A stretch of 64,000 nucleotides of DNA from the NCBI GenBank assembly GCA_012221805.1, contig CP015195.1, forward strand, positions 1,287,771 to 1,351,770, in the 5' to 3' direction. Made by a program: the position numbers and the translations under genes. The stretch is from Pasteurellaceae bacterium RH1A (GTDB lineage: Bacteria; Pseudomonadota; Gammaproteobacteria; Enterobacterales; Pasteurellaceae). This document shows positions 30,933 through 40,598 of this stretch, piece by piece. The notes under the pieces were generated by a model. That model searched no databases and was not told where the DNA came from. It was given only the letters and a program-made list of their open reading frames with translations. The stretch's first letter is position 1; every line of letters starts with the position of its first letter.

Positions 30933-31234
30933 TACCAATCCTCATCATCAATTTGGTAGTGGTTAGTGGTTGGTTCAGCCACAATCAAAGCCAGCTCATC
31001 CTGATTGGCTGCTGTATTCATTTTGGGCCTTGGCTGAACGACCAATTCTAATTCCAAGGCCATTAAGATCTTAAACAGGGTTTCAAGTTTGGTGCTTTCA
31101 GGCATATTTTCAAACACAGAAACGGTTGCCTGCTTGGTGCCTGCTAGTTTGGCAATATCGGTTTGGGATAAATTATCCTGATAGCGGTATTCCCGAATGG
31201 CATGAGCTAACATCTTGGGCGTGGTCACAATCAT
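30932..31234 (-). CDS. hipB: HipB antitoxin and repressor
   Basis: 100-residue XRE-type helix-turn-helix protein (LSQTDIAKLAGTKQATVSVFEN, about residues 22-43). It is longer than E. coli HipB (88) because of an insertion before the C-terminus, but keeps the terminal Trp (DDEDW) like the E. coli protein. Four regularly spaced operator sites lie directly upstream. It is the first gene of hipBA. Confidence 0.95.
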   Translation of the reverse strand: MIVTTPKMLAHAIREYRYQDNLSQTDIAKLAGTKQATVSVFENMPESTKLETLFKILMALELELVVQPRPKMNTAANQDELALIVAEPTTNHYQIDDEDW

Positions 31235-31245
31235 CTTATCCTCCT

Positions 31246-31347
31246 TATCATCTATAAAGGATAAAAGGCAATATATCCCCTTTAGCCTATAAAGTCAATA
31301 ATATCCCTTTTAGGGTATAAATCATTATTTAACCCTTATAGAGGATA
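31246..31347. promoter_or_regulatory. hipBA operator array: four 18-bp sites at exact 28-bp spacing
   Basis: Four imperfect palindromes of the form TATCCC-N6-GGGATA occur at 31246-31263, 31274-31291, 31302-31319 and 31330-31347. Their centres are 28 bases apart each time. E. coli HipB binds TATCC-N8-GGATA sites, so these are very probably HipB operators. See findings. Confidence 0.88.
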
Positions 31348-31370
31348 AGTTGAATGATGTTCTCCAAGAT

Positions 31371-31415
31371 CAAGCGGCTGATTTTGTAAGATTTTTTGCA
31401 AATCAGACCGCTTGT
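31371..31415. repeat. Inverted pair of uptake sequences, possible terminator
   Basis: CAAGCGGCTGATTT faces AAATCAGACCGCTTG across a TTTTTTGC-containing loop. It lies between the hipBA operators and cysS, so it probably insulates the two transcripts. Confidence 0.7.
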
Positions 31416-31458
31416 TCGCTATACTTAGGCCTAAATTTTTATTGGAAACGAGGCCGCT

Positions 31459-32838
31459 ATGCTGAAGATTTATAACACCCTAAAACGAGAAAAAGAAGAA
31501 TTTAAACCGATTAAGCCTAATCAGATCGGCATGTATGTCTGCGGTGTCACAGTTTATGACCTCTGCCACTTTGGCCACGGCCGCACTTTTGTGTCCTTTG
31601 ATGTGGTGGTGCGTTACCTCCGTTATTTGGGTTATGAGGTGAATTATGTACGTAACATCACCGATGTGGACGATAAGATCATCAAACGTGCCCTAGAGAA
31701 TAATCAGACCTGCGATGAACTGGTTGAAAATATGATCGCCGAAATGCATAAGGATTTCGATGCTCTCAATATTCTTCGCCCAGATGTAGAGCCACGGGCC
31801 ACCCAGCATATGCCTGAAATCATCGCTCTGGTTGAAAAACTGATTGAAAAAGGCCATGCCTATGTGGCGGAAGATGGCGATGTGATGTTCAATGTGGAAA
31901 GCTACAAAAACTACGGCGCCCTTTCTCGCCAAAACCTTGAGCAGTTACAGGCAGGGGCCAGGGTAGAGATCAAGAGTGTTAAACGCAACCCAATGGATTT
32001 CGTCTTGTGGAAGATGTCCAAGGCCAACGAACCAAGCTGGGATTCCCCTTGGGGCAAGGGCAGACCAGGCTGGCATATTGAATGTTCGGCCATGAACAGC
32101 AAGGTTTTGGGTAATCATTTTGATATTCACGGCGGCGGAGCGGATTTAATGTTCCCTCATCACGAAAACGAAATCGCCCAATCCTGCTGCGCCCACGGCG
32201 AGAACTACGTTAATTATTGGCTACACACAGGCATGCTGACCATTGACAAGGAGAAAATGTCCAAATCCCTAGGCAACTTCTTCTCCATTCGCTATATGCT
32301 GGAGCGTTACGATGCCGAAAGCCTGCGTTATTTCTTCTTAACCGCCCATTACCGCAGCCTCTTGGATTACAGCATTGAGAATCTAGATCTAGCCCGTTCC
32401 GCCCTAGAACGCCTATACACTGCCTTGCGTGGTTGCGATTTAAGTGCCGAGCCACAAGGCGGCCAGCAATATGTAGAGGCCTTTAAGGCAGCCATGAATG
32501 ATGATTTCAACACCCCAGGTGCCTTGGCTGTCTTGTTTGAATTGGCTCGGGAGGTCAATAAACTTAAGGCTGACAAGGCAACAGAGGCAGATGGTTTGGC
32601 AGCTCGATTGAAGGAGTTGGCTGGTGTCTTAGGCCTCTTGCAACAGGCCCCAGAAGCCTTCTTACAAGCGGGTGGAGATGACCAAGAAGTTGCAGAAATT
32701 GAAGCTCTTATCAAACAACGCAATGAAGCCCGAGCAGCCAAGAACTGGCCAGCGGCGGATGAAGCCCGCAATAAGCTCACAGCTATGGGCATTGTGTTAG
32801 AAGATGGAGCCAATGGCACGACTTGGCGTAGGGCTTAA
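31459..32838 (+). CDS. cysS: Cysteine--tRNA ligase
   Basis: 459-residue class I synthetase charging tRNA-Cys. The N-terminal zinc site begins with YVCGVTVYD (Cys28). The HIGH motif reads [15 protein letters not shown] and HHENEIAQ supply further zinc ligands, and KMSKSLGN is the KMSKS loop (about residue 266). The C-terminal helical domain binds the anticodon. Length matches E. coli (461). Confidence 0.98.
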   Translation: MLKIYNTLKREKEEFKPIKPNQIGMYVCGVTVYDLCHFGHGRTFVSFDVVVRYLRYLGYEVNYVRNITDVDDKIIKRALENNQTCDELVENMIAEMHKDFDALNILRPDVEPRATQHMPEIIALVEKLIEKGHAYVAEDGDVMFNVESYKNYGALSRQNLEQLQAGARVEIKSVKRNPMDFVLWKMSKANEPSWDSPWGKGRPGWHIECSAMNSKVLGNHFDIHGGGADLMFPHHENEIAQSCCAHGENYVNYWLHTGMLTIDKEKMSKSLGNFFSIRYMLERYDAESLRYFFLTAHYRSLLDYSIENLDLARSALERLYTALRGCDLSAEPQGGQQYVEAFKAAMNDDFNTPGALAVLFELAREVNKLKADKATEADGLAARLKELAGVLGLLQQAPEAFLQAGGDDQEVAEIEALIKQRNEARAAKNWPAADEARNKLTAMGIVLEDGANGTTWRRA

Positions 32839-32851
32839 AGAGAGGACACCA

Positions 32852-32950
32852 ATGGCTGCACAAAAACTCACGAAAAAGCGTTTGATCCAGCTCTTAATTG
32901 CCATGGCAATTTTGGTGGGCTTGTTTGTTTATCGAACCTACAATTACTAA
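32852..32950 (+). CDS. 32-residue single-span membrane peptide
   Basis: ATG preceded by AGAGAGGA at good spacing, fourteen bases after the cysS stop, and followed at once by a rho-independent terminator. The product has a basic N-terminus (MAAQKLTKKRLIQLL), one hydrophobic span (LLIAMAILVGLFV) and a short RTYNY tail. The position inside the cysS transcript, the clean ribosome site and the terminator argue for a real gene. Function unknown. Confidence 0.7.
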   Translation: MAAQKLTKKRLIQLLIAMAILVGLFVYRTYNY

Positions 32951-32978
32951 AAAATCGGGCCGAGGCCCGATTTTCTTT
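32951..32978 (+). terminator. cysS operon terminator
   Basis: ATCGGGC / GCCCGAT with a CGAG loop, followed by TTTTCTTTT. Confidence 0.88.
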
Positions 32979-32996
32979 TGCAAAAAACAAGGGATT

Positions 32997-34154
32997 TTAG
33001 GCCGCTTGTGGCTTGCCCCACACTTCTTCAGCAATTTCACGGATGAAGTTGAGCTTGTTCCATTGCTGCTCTTCGGTCAGGATATTGCCTTCTTCGGTTG
33101 AAGCGAAGCCGCATTGCGGGCTGAGGCAGAGTTGGTTGATGTCCACATACTGGCTGGCTTCTTGAATACGGGCGAAGATTTCTGCCTTGTCTTCTAAGTT
33201 ACCATCTTTTGAGGTAATCAAGCCTAGGACCACTTGCTGATCTTTAATAAAGCGTAGTGGCTTGAAATCGCCCGAACGTTCGCTGTCGTATTCCAAGAAG
33301 AAGCCATCTACTTGGCAGCTACCAAACAAGGTTTCGGCAACAGGTTCATAACCACCTGATGAGAACCAGGTTGAGCGGAAGTTGCCACGGCAGATGTGCA
33401 TGGTCACGGTCATATCTTGAGGGCGGCCTGCAATGGCTCGATTGACTAAGTAAACATAGTCCTTGGCTAGTTGGTCTAGGTCAAAGCCACGGGCAGCATA
33501 GGCTGCACGCTTTTCTTCAGAGCAAAGCTCGCCCCAGCTGGTGTCGTCTAATTGCAGGTTACGGCAGCCCAGGGCATAGAATTTTTCAAGAGCGGTTTTA
33601 TAGGCATCGGCGATGTCGTCTAAAAGCTGCTGGTTATTGTCTGCATAGCGGGCGATAGGCTGGTAGTTTTCTTCTCTCACGGTGCTGATCAGGTGCAGCA
33701 TGCTTGGCGATGGAATAGTGAATTTCACAGGGTGGTTGCCTGCAATGGCTTGGAGCGAGCGGTAGTGTTCCAAGAAAGGATGGCTATCGGAAAAGCCGAC
33801 TTTATCGACAATTTTCAGGGTTTTCGGCCGAACACTGTGGTGTTTAAATTGTACCGAGAATTTTTCCGCTTCAACCTCTTGCACGCCATCAAGGGCGGCT
33901 AAGAAATCCAAATGCCAAAAGGTGCGGCGGAATTCGCCATCGGTTACGGCGTGTAGGCCCACGACCTTTTGCTGTTCAACCAGCTTGGCAATTTCAGCGT
34001 CTTCAATTTGGGTTAAATCGGCACAAGATAAGTCACCACAGGCACATTGCTGGCGGGCTTGCTTGAGGGTTTCAGGGCGTAAGAAACTACCAACGATGTC
34101 AAAGCGGAAAGGGGCTTTAGTACGGGGTTGGGCTTGAGGGAAAAGTTTGGTCAT
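32997..34154 (-). CDS. MetE C-terminal-domain-like (YxjG-type) methyltransferase
   Basis: 385-residue single-barrel protein related to the catalytic half of cobalamin-independent methionine synthase. The expected zinc ligands are present: His and Cys in TMHICRGNF, Glu in FFLEYDSERSGD, and Cys in SPQCGFAST. DIVGSFLRP and AVTDGEFRR are also typical. YxjG/YxjH relatives are thought to make methionine from homocysteine with a methyl donor that is not firmly settled. The start at 34154 (MTKLFPQAQ) has AAGGA upstream; the longer open frame is not supported. It is divergent from icd. Confidence 0.85.
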   Translation of the reverse strand: MTKLFPQAQPRTKAPFRFDIVGSFLRPETLKQARQQCACGDLSCADLTQIEDAEIAKLVEQQKVVGLHAVTDGEFRRTFWHLDFLAALDGVQEVEAEKFSVQFKHHSVRPKTLKIVDKVGFSDSHPFLEHYRSLQAIAGNHPVKFTIPSPSMLHLISTVREENYQPIARYADNNQQLLDDIADAYKTALEKFYALGCRNLQLDDTSWGELCSEEKRAAYAARGFDLDQLAKDYVYLVNRAIAGRPQDMTVTMHICRGNFRSTWFSSGGYEPVAETLFGSCQVDGFFLEYDSERSGDFKPLRFIKDQQVVLGLITSKDGNLEDKAEIFARIQEASQYVDINQLCLSPQCGFASTEEGNILTEEQQWNKLNFIREIAEEVWGKPQAA

Positions 34155-34273
34155 GGGTGTCCTTAAATAAGTGAAAACAATGGCTTCAACCTTATCACAA
34201 ACCTCAAAATTTGTAAAAAATCTTGAATGAATGACCGCTTGTTTATTGGCCATTGGTGGAATTTCCTCAAAAA

Positions 34274-34289
34274 AGTGACCAAGATCACA
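34274..34289. promoter_or_regulatory. CRP-like site between the MetE-like gene and icd
   Basis: AGTGACCAAGATCACA matches the CRP palindrome TGTGA-N6-TCACA at nine of ten positions. It lies 110 bases upstream of icd and 120 upstream of the divergent gene, so either could be the target. Confidence 0.65.
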
Positions 34290-34399
34290 AAATAGCAAGA
34301 AATTCTGATCTGAAAGGTTAATTTCAGGCAAAAATTTGCTAAGATGTAAATGTAACAATTTTGTTAAAATTTATCATCCCTATTTTGAAGGAGAACCCC

Positions 34400-35635
34400 A
34401 TGCAAACACCAAAAGGCAATCGCATCAGCATCAATGAAGACGGCTCACTTAATGTGCCTAATAATCCAACCGTTCCCTTTATTGAAGGCGATGGCATTGG
34501 GGTGGATGTTACCCCAGCCATGCGTACCGTCATTGATGCGGCGGTTAAAAAAGCCTATGGCGGCGAGCGTAAGATCGAATGGCTAGAAATCTATGCAGGC
34601 GAAAAAGCCAACAAGCTCTTCGGCGAGAACACCTGGCTGCCACAGCAAACCCTAGACCTCATCAAGCACTACCATATCGCCATTAAAGGCCCGCTTATGA
34701 CCCCAGTAGGTGGCGGGATCCGCTCCCTTAATGTAACCATGCGTCAAACTCTGGATCTCTACAACTGCCTACGCCCAATCCGCTACTACCAAGGCGTGCC
34801 AAGCCCAGTAAAACGCCCGGAATTAGTGGATATGGTTATCTTCCGTGAAAACTCGGAAGACATTTACGCAGGCGTGGAATGGGCCGCTGGCACGGCCGAG
34901 GCTGACAAGGTTATCGCCTTCTTGCAAAATGAAATGGGCGTGAAAAAAATCCGCTTCCCGCAAGAGTGCGGCATTGGTATCAAGCCGGTTTCCAAAGAGG
35001 GTACACAACGCTTGGTGCGTGCGGCTCTCCAATATGTGATCGACAATGATCGGGATTCTCTCACCCTGGTTCATAAGGGCAACATTATGAAGTTCACCGA
35101 AGGGGCTTTCAAAGAATGGGGTTACCAAGTGGCCAAGGAATTTGGGGCAGAACCGCTTGATGGCGGCAGCTGGCATAAGATGACTAACCCGAAAACCGGC
35201 AAGGAAATCATCATTAAGGACTCCATTGCTGATGCCTTCTTGCAAGAAGTCTTGCTCCACCCAGCGGACTACGATGTTATAGCCACCCTCAACCTTAACG
35301 GCGACTATATTTCAGACGCCCTAGCCGCTCAAGTAGGCGGAATTGGTATCTCCCCAGGGGCTAATATTGGTTTTGAAGCCGCTATTTTTGAAGCCACCCA
35401 CGGCACGGCACCAAAAATTGCGGGCCAAAACAAGGCCAATCCAGGCTCTATTATCCTAAGTGGTGAGATGATGTTGCGCCACCTAGGCTGGCTTGAAGCG
35501 GCAGATCTAGTGGTAAAAGGTATGGAACAGGCTATTTTAAACAAAACAGTGACCTTCGATTTTGCCGAAACGCTTGAAAACGCCACATTATGCTCAACCA
35601 GCGAATTTGCCGATAAAGTGGTTGAAAATATGTAA
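34400..35635 (+). CDS. icd: NADP-type isocitrate dehydrogenase
   Basis: 411-residue TCA-cycle enzyme converting isocitrate to 2-oxoglutarate. The substrate loop [13 protein letters not shown] contains the serine that AceK phosphorylates in E. coli (Ser113). [27 protein letters not shown] and the nucleotide-binding [14 protein letters not shown] are all present. The start at 34400 follows GAAGGAGAA. H. influenzae lacks this enzyme, so its presence points to a fuller TCA cycle in this organism. Confidence 0.97.
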   Translation: MQTPKGNRISINEDGSLNVPNNPTVPFIEGDGIGVDVTPAMRTVIDAAVKKAYGGERKIEWLEIYAGEKANKLFGENTWLPQQTLDLIKHYHIAIKGPLMTPVGGGIRSLNVTMRQTLDLYNCLRPIRYYQGVPSPVKRPELVDMVIFRENSEDIYAGVEWAAGTAEADKVIAFLQNEMGVKKIRFPQECGIGIKPVSKEGTQRLVRAALQYVIDNDRDSLTLVHKGNIMKFTEGAFKEWGYQVAKEFGAEPLDGGSWHKMTNPKTGKEIIIKDSIADAFLQEVLLHPADYDVIATLNLNGDYISDALAAQVGGIGISPGANIGFEAAIFEATHGTAPKIAGQNKANPGSIILSGEMMLRHLGWLEAADLVVKGMEQAILNKTVTFDFAETLENATLCSTSEFADKVVENM

Positions 35636-35652
35636 TTTTTTGCAAATGAACC

Positions 35653-35680
35653 AAACCCTGCACGTGCAGGGTTTCTTTTT
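35653..35680 (+). terminator. icd terminator
   Basis: AAACCCTGCAC / GTGCAGGGTTT, a perfect eleven-pair stem followed by CTTTTTG. Confidence 0.88.
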
Positions 35681-35694
35681 GCTTACAGAAAGAG

Positions 35695-35731
35695 TGTAAT
35701 TATTATTTTACACTGTAAAATAATTCGTGCA
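35695..35731 (+). promoter_or_regulatory. Two adjacent TyrR boxes upstream of tyrP
   Basis: The first box, TGTAATTATTATTTTACA, matches TGTAAA-N6-TTTACA at 11 of 12 fixed positions (strong). One base later stands a weaker box, TGTAAAATAATTCGTGCA. E. coli tyrP has the same arrangement of adjacent strong and weak boxes. Confidence 0.85.
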
Positions 35732-35785
35732 TTTCTGATTTTCTCTGCTAGAATGTGGCTGTTTTTTTATTAGCGAGGTCTGATT

Positions 35786-37003
35786 ATGATGAACAAAACT
35801 CTGGGCACCACCTTACTGGTGGCAGGCACCATGATCGGTGGGGGGATGCTGGCCATGCCGCTCACCTCCGCAGGCATTGGTTTTGGTTTTACCCTATTTT
35901 TACTTTTTGGCCTATGGGCCCTTTTAACCTTTAGTGCGCTCCTTTTTGTGGAAATCTACCAAACCGCAGACAAGGATGCCGGCTTTGGCACCCTGGCCCA
36001 CAAATATTACGGCACCTTTGGTCGGATTGTGGCGACAACCGTCTTGGTGATCTTCCTCTATGCCCTGGTGGCCGCCTATGTCACGGGTGGAGGTTCTATC
36101 TTGGCCAGTATTTTGCCAGTTTTAACCGATGCTGACACTCACAGCAAAATCGCCATGGTGCTCTTTACCCTTTTCTTTGGCGCCTTTATTGTTTTAGGCA
36201 CCAAAAGCGTGGACAAACTCAACCGCCTGGCCTTTGTACTTATGATTGCCGGCCTTGTCGTAGTGCTAGGTTTGATGCTGCCAGAAGTCAAACTAGATAA
36301 CCTTATGGCCATGCCGATTGACAAGGCCCTCATCATTTCCGCCAGCCCAGTCTTCTTTACCGCCTTTGGCTTCCACGGTTCTATTCCTAGCCTCAACTAC
36401 TACCTAGAAGGCAACACCAAGGCGCTCCGTTTTGCCATTATTGTTGGCTCTCTCATCACGTTAGTGGCCTACATCTTATGGCAGTTCTCCACCCATGGCA
36501 TTTTGAGCCAGGGCACTTTCTTGGCTATTTTAGAGCAAGATCCAACCCTCAACGGCCTGGTGCAGGCCACCTTAACCGTCACAGGCAGCCCGATTATTTC
36601 CACCGCTGTGAAAGTGTTCTCCGCTCTGGCCTTGATTACCTCTTTCTTGGGCGTGGCACTGGGCCTGTTTGAATGTTTAGAAGACCTGCTTAAAACCTCC
36701 TTTAAGATTGAAGCAGGCCGTTACACGCTAGGCCTAATTACCTTCTTACCACCGCTGGCCTTTGCCATCTTCTACCCAGAAGGCTTTATCTTAGCCCTAA
36801 GCTATGCCGGCCAAATGTTTGCCTTCTATGCCATCGTCCTGCCAATCGCCTTGGTTTGGAAGGTGCGTAAACAACATCCTAACCTGCCATACCGTGTTTG
36901 GGGCGGCAATGCCATCCTCTTCTTGGTTTTAGTGCTGGGCGTGATGATTGTCTCCATTCCTTTTGTTATCCAAGCCGGCTACCTGCCAAAAGTGGTGGGC
37001 TAA
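35786..37003 (+). CDS. tyrP: Tyrosine (aromatic amino acid) permease
   Basis: 405-residue member of the Mtr/TnaB/TyrP family with 11 hydrophobic segments. The N-terminus LGTTLLVAGTMIGGGMLAMPL is the family mark, and FGFHGSIPSLNYYLEGN in the middle is typical. TyrR boxes upstream favour TyrP over Mtr. GAGG stands before two successive ATG codons; I used the first. It is followed after 69 bases by fdhE. Confidence 0.93.
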   Translation: MMNKTLGTTLLVAGTMIGGGMLAMPLTSAGIGFGFTLFLLFGLWALLTFSALLFVEIYQTADKDAGFGTLAHKYYGTFGRIVATTVLVIFLYALVAAYVTGGGSILASILPVLTDADTHSKIAMVLFTLFFGAFIVLGTKSVDKLNRLAFVLMIAGLVVVLGLMLPEVKLDNLMAMPIDKALIISASPVFFTAFGFHGSIPSLNYYLEGNTKALRFAIIVGSLITLVAYILWQFSTHGILSQGTFLAILEQDPTLNGLVQATLTVTGSPIISTAVKVFSALALITSFLGVALGLFECLEDLLKTSFKIEAGRYTLGLITFLPPLAFAIFYPEGFILALSYAGQMFAFYAIVLPIALVWKVRKQHPNLPYRVWGGNAILFLVLVLGVMIVSIPFVIQAGYLPKVVG

Positions 37004-37072
37004 CAATATTTGCTTATAGGCTCTTGGACGAAATTTTGTTACAATTCCGTAAATTTTCGCTTAGGAGCCTAC

Positions 37073-38002
37073 ATGAGTATCCGAATTTTACCCCAAGAAG
37101 AAATCAAACAAGCGGCCTCGTCCTTCCACAACCCGCCGCTTCTCTTTGCTAACCCTAAAAACCTCTACCACCGCCGGGCCAAACGCTTGCGTCAGTTGTC
37201 AGAAGATCACCCCTTGGGCAACTACCTGGTTTTCGCCGCAAATTTGGTGGAAACCCAGCTAGACCTGCTAGAAAACTTCCCACTTGCAGATTTTTCTGAA
37301 AAATTGACCGCTTGTATCGCTGCCAACGAGGGCGAAAAACCGCTCAATGCCAAACACTTCCAGCGTGATCCTGTTTGGCGGGATCTGCTCTTGGTTATGG
37401 TGGACAAATTCAAACCTTATGCCTCTGAAGCGGCTCAACCAACCCTCGAATGGTTTATCAAGGCCTCCAGTTCTGAATTGGAAAACATGGCAGACAGCCT
37501 CCTGAATGAACGTTATGAAGAAGTGGGGGCAGACAAGGCCGTCTTTTTATGGGCCGCCCTTTCCCTTTATTTCACTCAACTGGCCCAGCAGCTGCCTCGT
37601 AATATTGAGGAAACCTATGGCGAAGGCCGCCACACCTGCCCAGTCTGTGATGCAGCCCCTGTGACCAGCGTGGTACATTTTGGCGACACCCAAGGCCTGC
37701 GCTATTTGCATTGTTCCTTGTGCGAAAGCGAGTGGAACATGGTGCGGGTTAAATGCTCCAACTGCGAGCAAACAGGCAAGCTAGACTATTGGAGCCTGGA
37801 CAGCGTGGACGCAGCCGTGAAGGCTGAAACCTGTGGCGACTGTGAAAGCTACCTCAAGGTGCTATATCAGGAAAAAGATCCCCATGTTGAACCTGTAGCC
37901 GATGATTTGGCCAGCCTTTTCCTTGACGATGAAATGGAGAAAAAAGGCTTTGCCCGCAGTGCGGTTAATCCTTTCTTATTTATGGATTGCAATGTGGGGT
38001 AA
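37073..38002 (+). CDS. fdhE: Formate dehydrogenase accessory protein FdhE
   Basis: 309-residue cytoplasmic factor needed for active respiratory formate dehydrogenase. The C-terminal half carries four CxxC knuckles ([34 protein letters not shown]) that bind iron in rubredoxin style. The start at 37073 ([13 protein letters not shown]) follows TTAGGAG. No structural fdh genes are next to it, unlike in many relatives. Confidence 0.95.
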   Translation: MSIRILPQEEIKQAASSFHNPPLLFANPKNLYHRRAKRLRQLSEDHPLGNYLVFAANLVETQLDLLENFPLADFSEKLTACIAANEGEKPLNAKHFQRDPVWRDLLLVMVDKFKPYASEAAQPTLEWFIKASSSELENMADSLLNERYEEVGADKAVFLWAALSLYFTQLAQQLPRNIEETYGEGRHTCPVCDAAPVTSVVHFGDTQGLRYLHCSLCESEWNMVRVKCSNCEQTGKLDYWSLDSVDAAVKAETCGDCESYLKVLYQEKDPHVEPVADDLASLFLDDEMEKKGFARSAVNPFLFMDCNVG

Positions 38003-38010
38003 TTCTTCTT

Positions 38011-38064
38011 GCCCCAAAGGGGCAAAATCATGCTTAACCTAGGGTAACTTGGTTACCCTAGGGA
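38011..38064. repeat. Palindromic element after fdhE, related to the 44-45 kb repeats
   Basis: Contains the hairpin GCCCC-AAA-GGGGC and a perfect eleven-pair inverted repeat CCTAGGGTAAC / GTTACCCTAGG, joined by ATCATGCTTAA. The GCCCC/GGGGC hairpin and the ATGCTTAACC word also occur in the 210-base repeats at 44473 and 45583, so it looks like a diverged copy of part of them. Confidence 0.65.
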
Positions 38065-38162
38065 ATAAATCCCCCGCTGCTCGGAACAGCAAATTTTCCA
38101 TATCACAAAGCAAGATTTTATGGCAAAATAAGCCCAATTTTCTCAACACAAAAGGTGTAACC

Positions 38163-39095
38163 ATGAGCTGGATTGAAAGAATTTTAGGAAAAAATACCTC
38201 GGCAAGCGGCAGCAAATCCAAAATCCCTGAAGGGGTCTGGACAAAATGCAGCAGCTGCGAACAGGTTTTATACAGCGAAGAACTCAAACGTAATTTGGAA
38301 GTCTGTCCAAAATGCGACCACCACATGCGGATCAACTCCCGCCTACGCCTAACCAATTTGTTAGACCCAGAAACGGCTGTCGAAATCGCCGCTGATGTCG
38401 AGCCGCAAGATATCCTCAAGTTTAAGGATCTGAAAAAATACAAGGATCGCTTAAGTGCTGCCCAAAAACAAACAGGTGAGAAGGATGCCTTTATTGTAAT
38501 GGAAGGTAAACTCTACGATATGCCGGTTGTGGTTGCGGCCTTTAACTTTGAGTTTATGGGCGGCTCTATGGGATCGGTGGTCGGTTCAAAATTTGTGCGT
38601 GCCTGTGAGCGTGCCTTGAGCCAAAATATTCCCTTTATCTGCTTCTCCGCTTCAGGCGGTGCTCGTATGCAGGAGGCACTTTTCTCGCTTATGCAAATGG
38701 CTAAAACCAGTGCCATTCTTGCCCGTATGCGTGAGCTAGGTGTGCCTTTTATTTCTGTCCTCACCGACCCAACCCTGGGCGGGGTATCGGCCAGCTTGGC
38801 CATGTTGGGCGACATCAACATTGCAGAACCTAAAGCCCTAATCGGCTTCGCTGGCCCTCGTGTTATTGAGCAAACCGTGCGGGAAAAACTGCCAGAAGGC
38901 TTCCAACGCAGTGAGTTCCTCTTGGAAAAAGGGGCCATTGATATGATCGTTCACCGTAAGGATATGCGTGATACCCTCGCCCGCATTGTGGCCAAAATCA
39001 CCAACCAAGCCTCGCCCTTTAAAACAGGCGAATTGATTGTTGAGGCCGAAGAAGCAAAAGAAGCAAAAGAAGCAGTAGAAGAAGAAAACCGCTAA
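38163..39095 (+). CDS. accD: Acetyl-CoA carboxylase carboxyltransferase beta subunit
   Basis: 310-residue subunit that with AccA makes malonyl-CoA for fatty-acid synthesis. The N-terminal zinc finger has four cysteines ([11 protein letters not shown] ... VCPKCDHH), and the crotonase-fold core includes GGSMGSVVG and [11 protein letters not shown]. The C-terminus is a low-complexity Glu/Lys/Ala tail. The start at 38163 gives MSWIERILG. The stop overlaps the folC start by one base (TAATG), as in the conserved accD-folC pair. Confidence 0.97.
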   Translation: MSWIERILGKNTSASGSKSKIPEGVWTKCSSCEQVLYSEELKRNLEVCPKCDHHMRINSRLRLTNLLDPETAVEIAADVEPQDILKFKDLKKYKDRLSAAQKQTGEKDAFIVMEGKLYDMPVVVAAFNFEFMGGSMGSVVGSKFVRACERALSQNIPFICFSASGGARMQEALFSLMQMAKTSAILARMRELGVPFISVLTDPTLGGVSASLAMLGDINIAEPKALIGFAGPRVIEQTVREKLPEGFQRSEFLLEKGAIDMIVHRKDMRDTLARIVAKITNQASPFKTGELIVEAEEAKEAKEAVEEENR

Positions 39096-40396
39096 TGACC
39101 CACCTCATTACCCCTAAAGCCACGGATTCATTGGAAACGTGGCTTTCCTATTTGGAACAAAGCCACTTCAAACCCATTGATATGGGCTTGGAGCGGATTA
39201 AATCCGTGGCCCAAGAGCTTGATCTCCTCAAGCCTGCCCCCTATGTGATTACCGTGGCCGGCACCAACGGCAAGGGTTCCACCTGCAAAATGCTAGAAAC
39301 TGCCTTGCTCAAGGCCGGCAAGCGAGTGGGCGTCTATTCCTCGCCCCACCTGATTCGCTATAACGAACGGGTGCGGGTTCAGGGGCAAATGCTGGCTGAC
39401 CAAGCCCATATTGATTCCTTTGCCTTTATTGAGCAAAACCGCAATCAATCCCTAACCTATTTTGAGTTCAGCACCCTGTCCGCCCTCTATCTCTTTAAGC
39501 AGGCAGGCCTGGATGTAGTGATCCTCGAAGTGGGCCTAGGCGGACGTTTGGATGCCACAAATATTGTTGATCCTGACTTTGCCGTGATTACCTCTATCGA
39601 CATCGATCATGTTGAATTCCTTGGCGACAATCGAGAAGATATTGGTCGGGAAAAAGCAGGTATTTTCCGCCCCAATATTCCTGTAGTGATTGGTGAACCC
39701 GACTGCCCAAATTCTATTTTAGAAAGGGCAGATTCGTTAAACTGTCACGTTTTTAGACGAAATGTAGATTGGATATTTGAGCAAAAATCAGACCGCTTGT
39801 ACTGGCAATCAAGCAGCAAAAACTTGGTAAATTTACCCCTGCCGCAGATTCCTCTGCCCAATGCCGCCACCGCCTTGGCTGTACTGACCAATCTGCCCTT
39901 TGAAATCAGCGATGAAATTCTGCATGAGAGCCTCAGCCAAGCCCAGCTAGCCGGCCGTTTTCAAACCTTAGGTCCGCAGGATTTTGTCAATTTCGCTCAA
40001 AAAACACCGCTTGCAAGAGTGATCATTGATGTTGGCCACAACCCCCATGCTGCCCGCTACTTGGCCAGCCGCTTGGCAGAGCTGAAAGCAGCTGGGCAAA
40101 AAATCTATGCCGTCTTCAGCGTCTTAAAAGACAAGGACTTAAGTGGTATTGTTGAGCCACTAGCCCAAATTATTGATGAATGGCACTGCGTAGGCCTAGA
40201 TAATTACCGAGGCCAAAGCGGGGAAGAGGTGCTGACCAAACTCAAGATAGAACTTCCGCAGGCCAAGGCCCAAAGATACCCCAATATCGCCACCGCCACC
40301 CAGCATTTATTCGAGCAGGCTGGCTCAAATGATATTGTCTTGGTGTTTGGATCTTTTTATACCGTGGCGGATTTTTTATTGTTTTTGGAAGCCTAG
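39095..40396 (+). CDS. folC: Dihydrofolate synthase / folylpolyglutamate synthase
   Basis: 433-residue Mur-ligase-family enzyme adding glutamate to dihydropteroate and to folates. The P-loop reads VAGTNGKGST (about residues 54-63). GVYSSPHLIRYNERV, EVGLGGRLDATN and TSIDIDHVEFLG are conserved blocks, and the C-terminal domain has IDVGHNPHAA. Translation is coupled to accD. Confidence 0.96.
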   Translation: MTHLITPKATDSLETWLSYLEQSHFKPIDMGLERIKSVAQELDLLKPAPYVITVAGTNGKGSTCKMLETALLKAGKRVGVYSSPHLIRYNERVRVQGQMLADQAHIDSFAFIEQNRNQSLTYFEFSTLSALYLFKQAGLDVVILEVGLGGRLDATNIVDPDFAVITSIDIDHVEFLGDNREDIGREKAGIFRPNIPVVIGEPDCPNSILERADSLNCHVFRRNVDWIFEQKSDRLYWQSSSKNLVNLPLPQIPLPNAATALAVLTNLPFEISDEILHESLSQAQLAGRFQTLGPQDFVNFAQKTPLARVIIDVGHNPHAARYLASRLAELKAAGQKIYAVFSVLKDKDLSGIVEPLAQIIDEWHCVGLDNYRGQSGEEVLTKLKIELPQAKAQRYPNIATATQHLFEQAGSNDIVLVFGSFYTVADFLLFLEA

Positions 40397-40408
40397 AGGA
40401 AGTTATGG

Positions 40409-40590
40409 GTAGGGGCAAATCACATTTGCCTCATAGATGGCGCCAGCGTCCTCGCTGGTGCCTTTTCGATTGAGAAGTTTGCGGCACCAGCCTGGAGGCT
40501 GGCGCCATCAAAAGTAGGGGCAAATTATATTTGCCCCTAACATCACCACAAGCGGTAACATTTGCAAAAAATCTTGCAGATCTTACCGCT
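40409..40590. repeat. Nested palindromic repeats between folC and yfeD
   Basis: The outer words GTAGGGGCAAATCACATTTGCC and GTAGGGGCAAATTATATTTGCC flank a complete two-lobed family A unit (40437-40509; GATGGCGCCAGCG...CTGGCGCCATC). An inverted uptake pair follows (ACAAGCGGTAACATTTGC ... GATCTTACCGCTTGT, 40551-40589), which probably terminates the two convergent transcripts. Confidence 0.8.
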
Positions 40591-40598
40591 TGTGTTTT

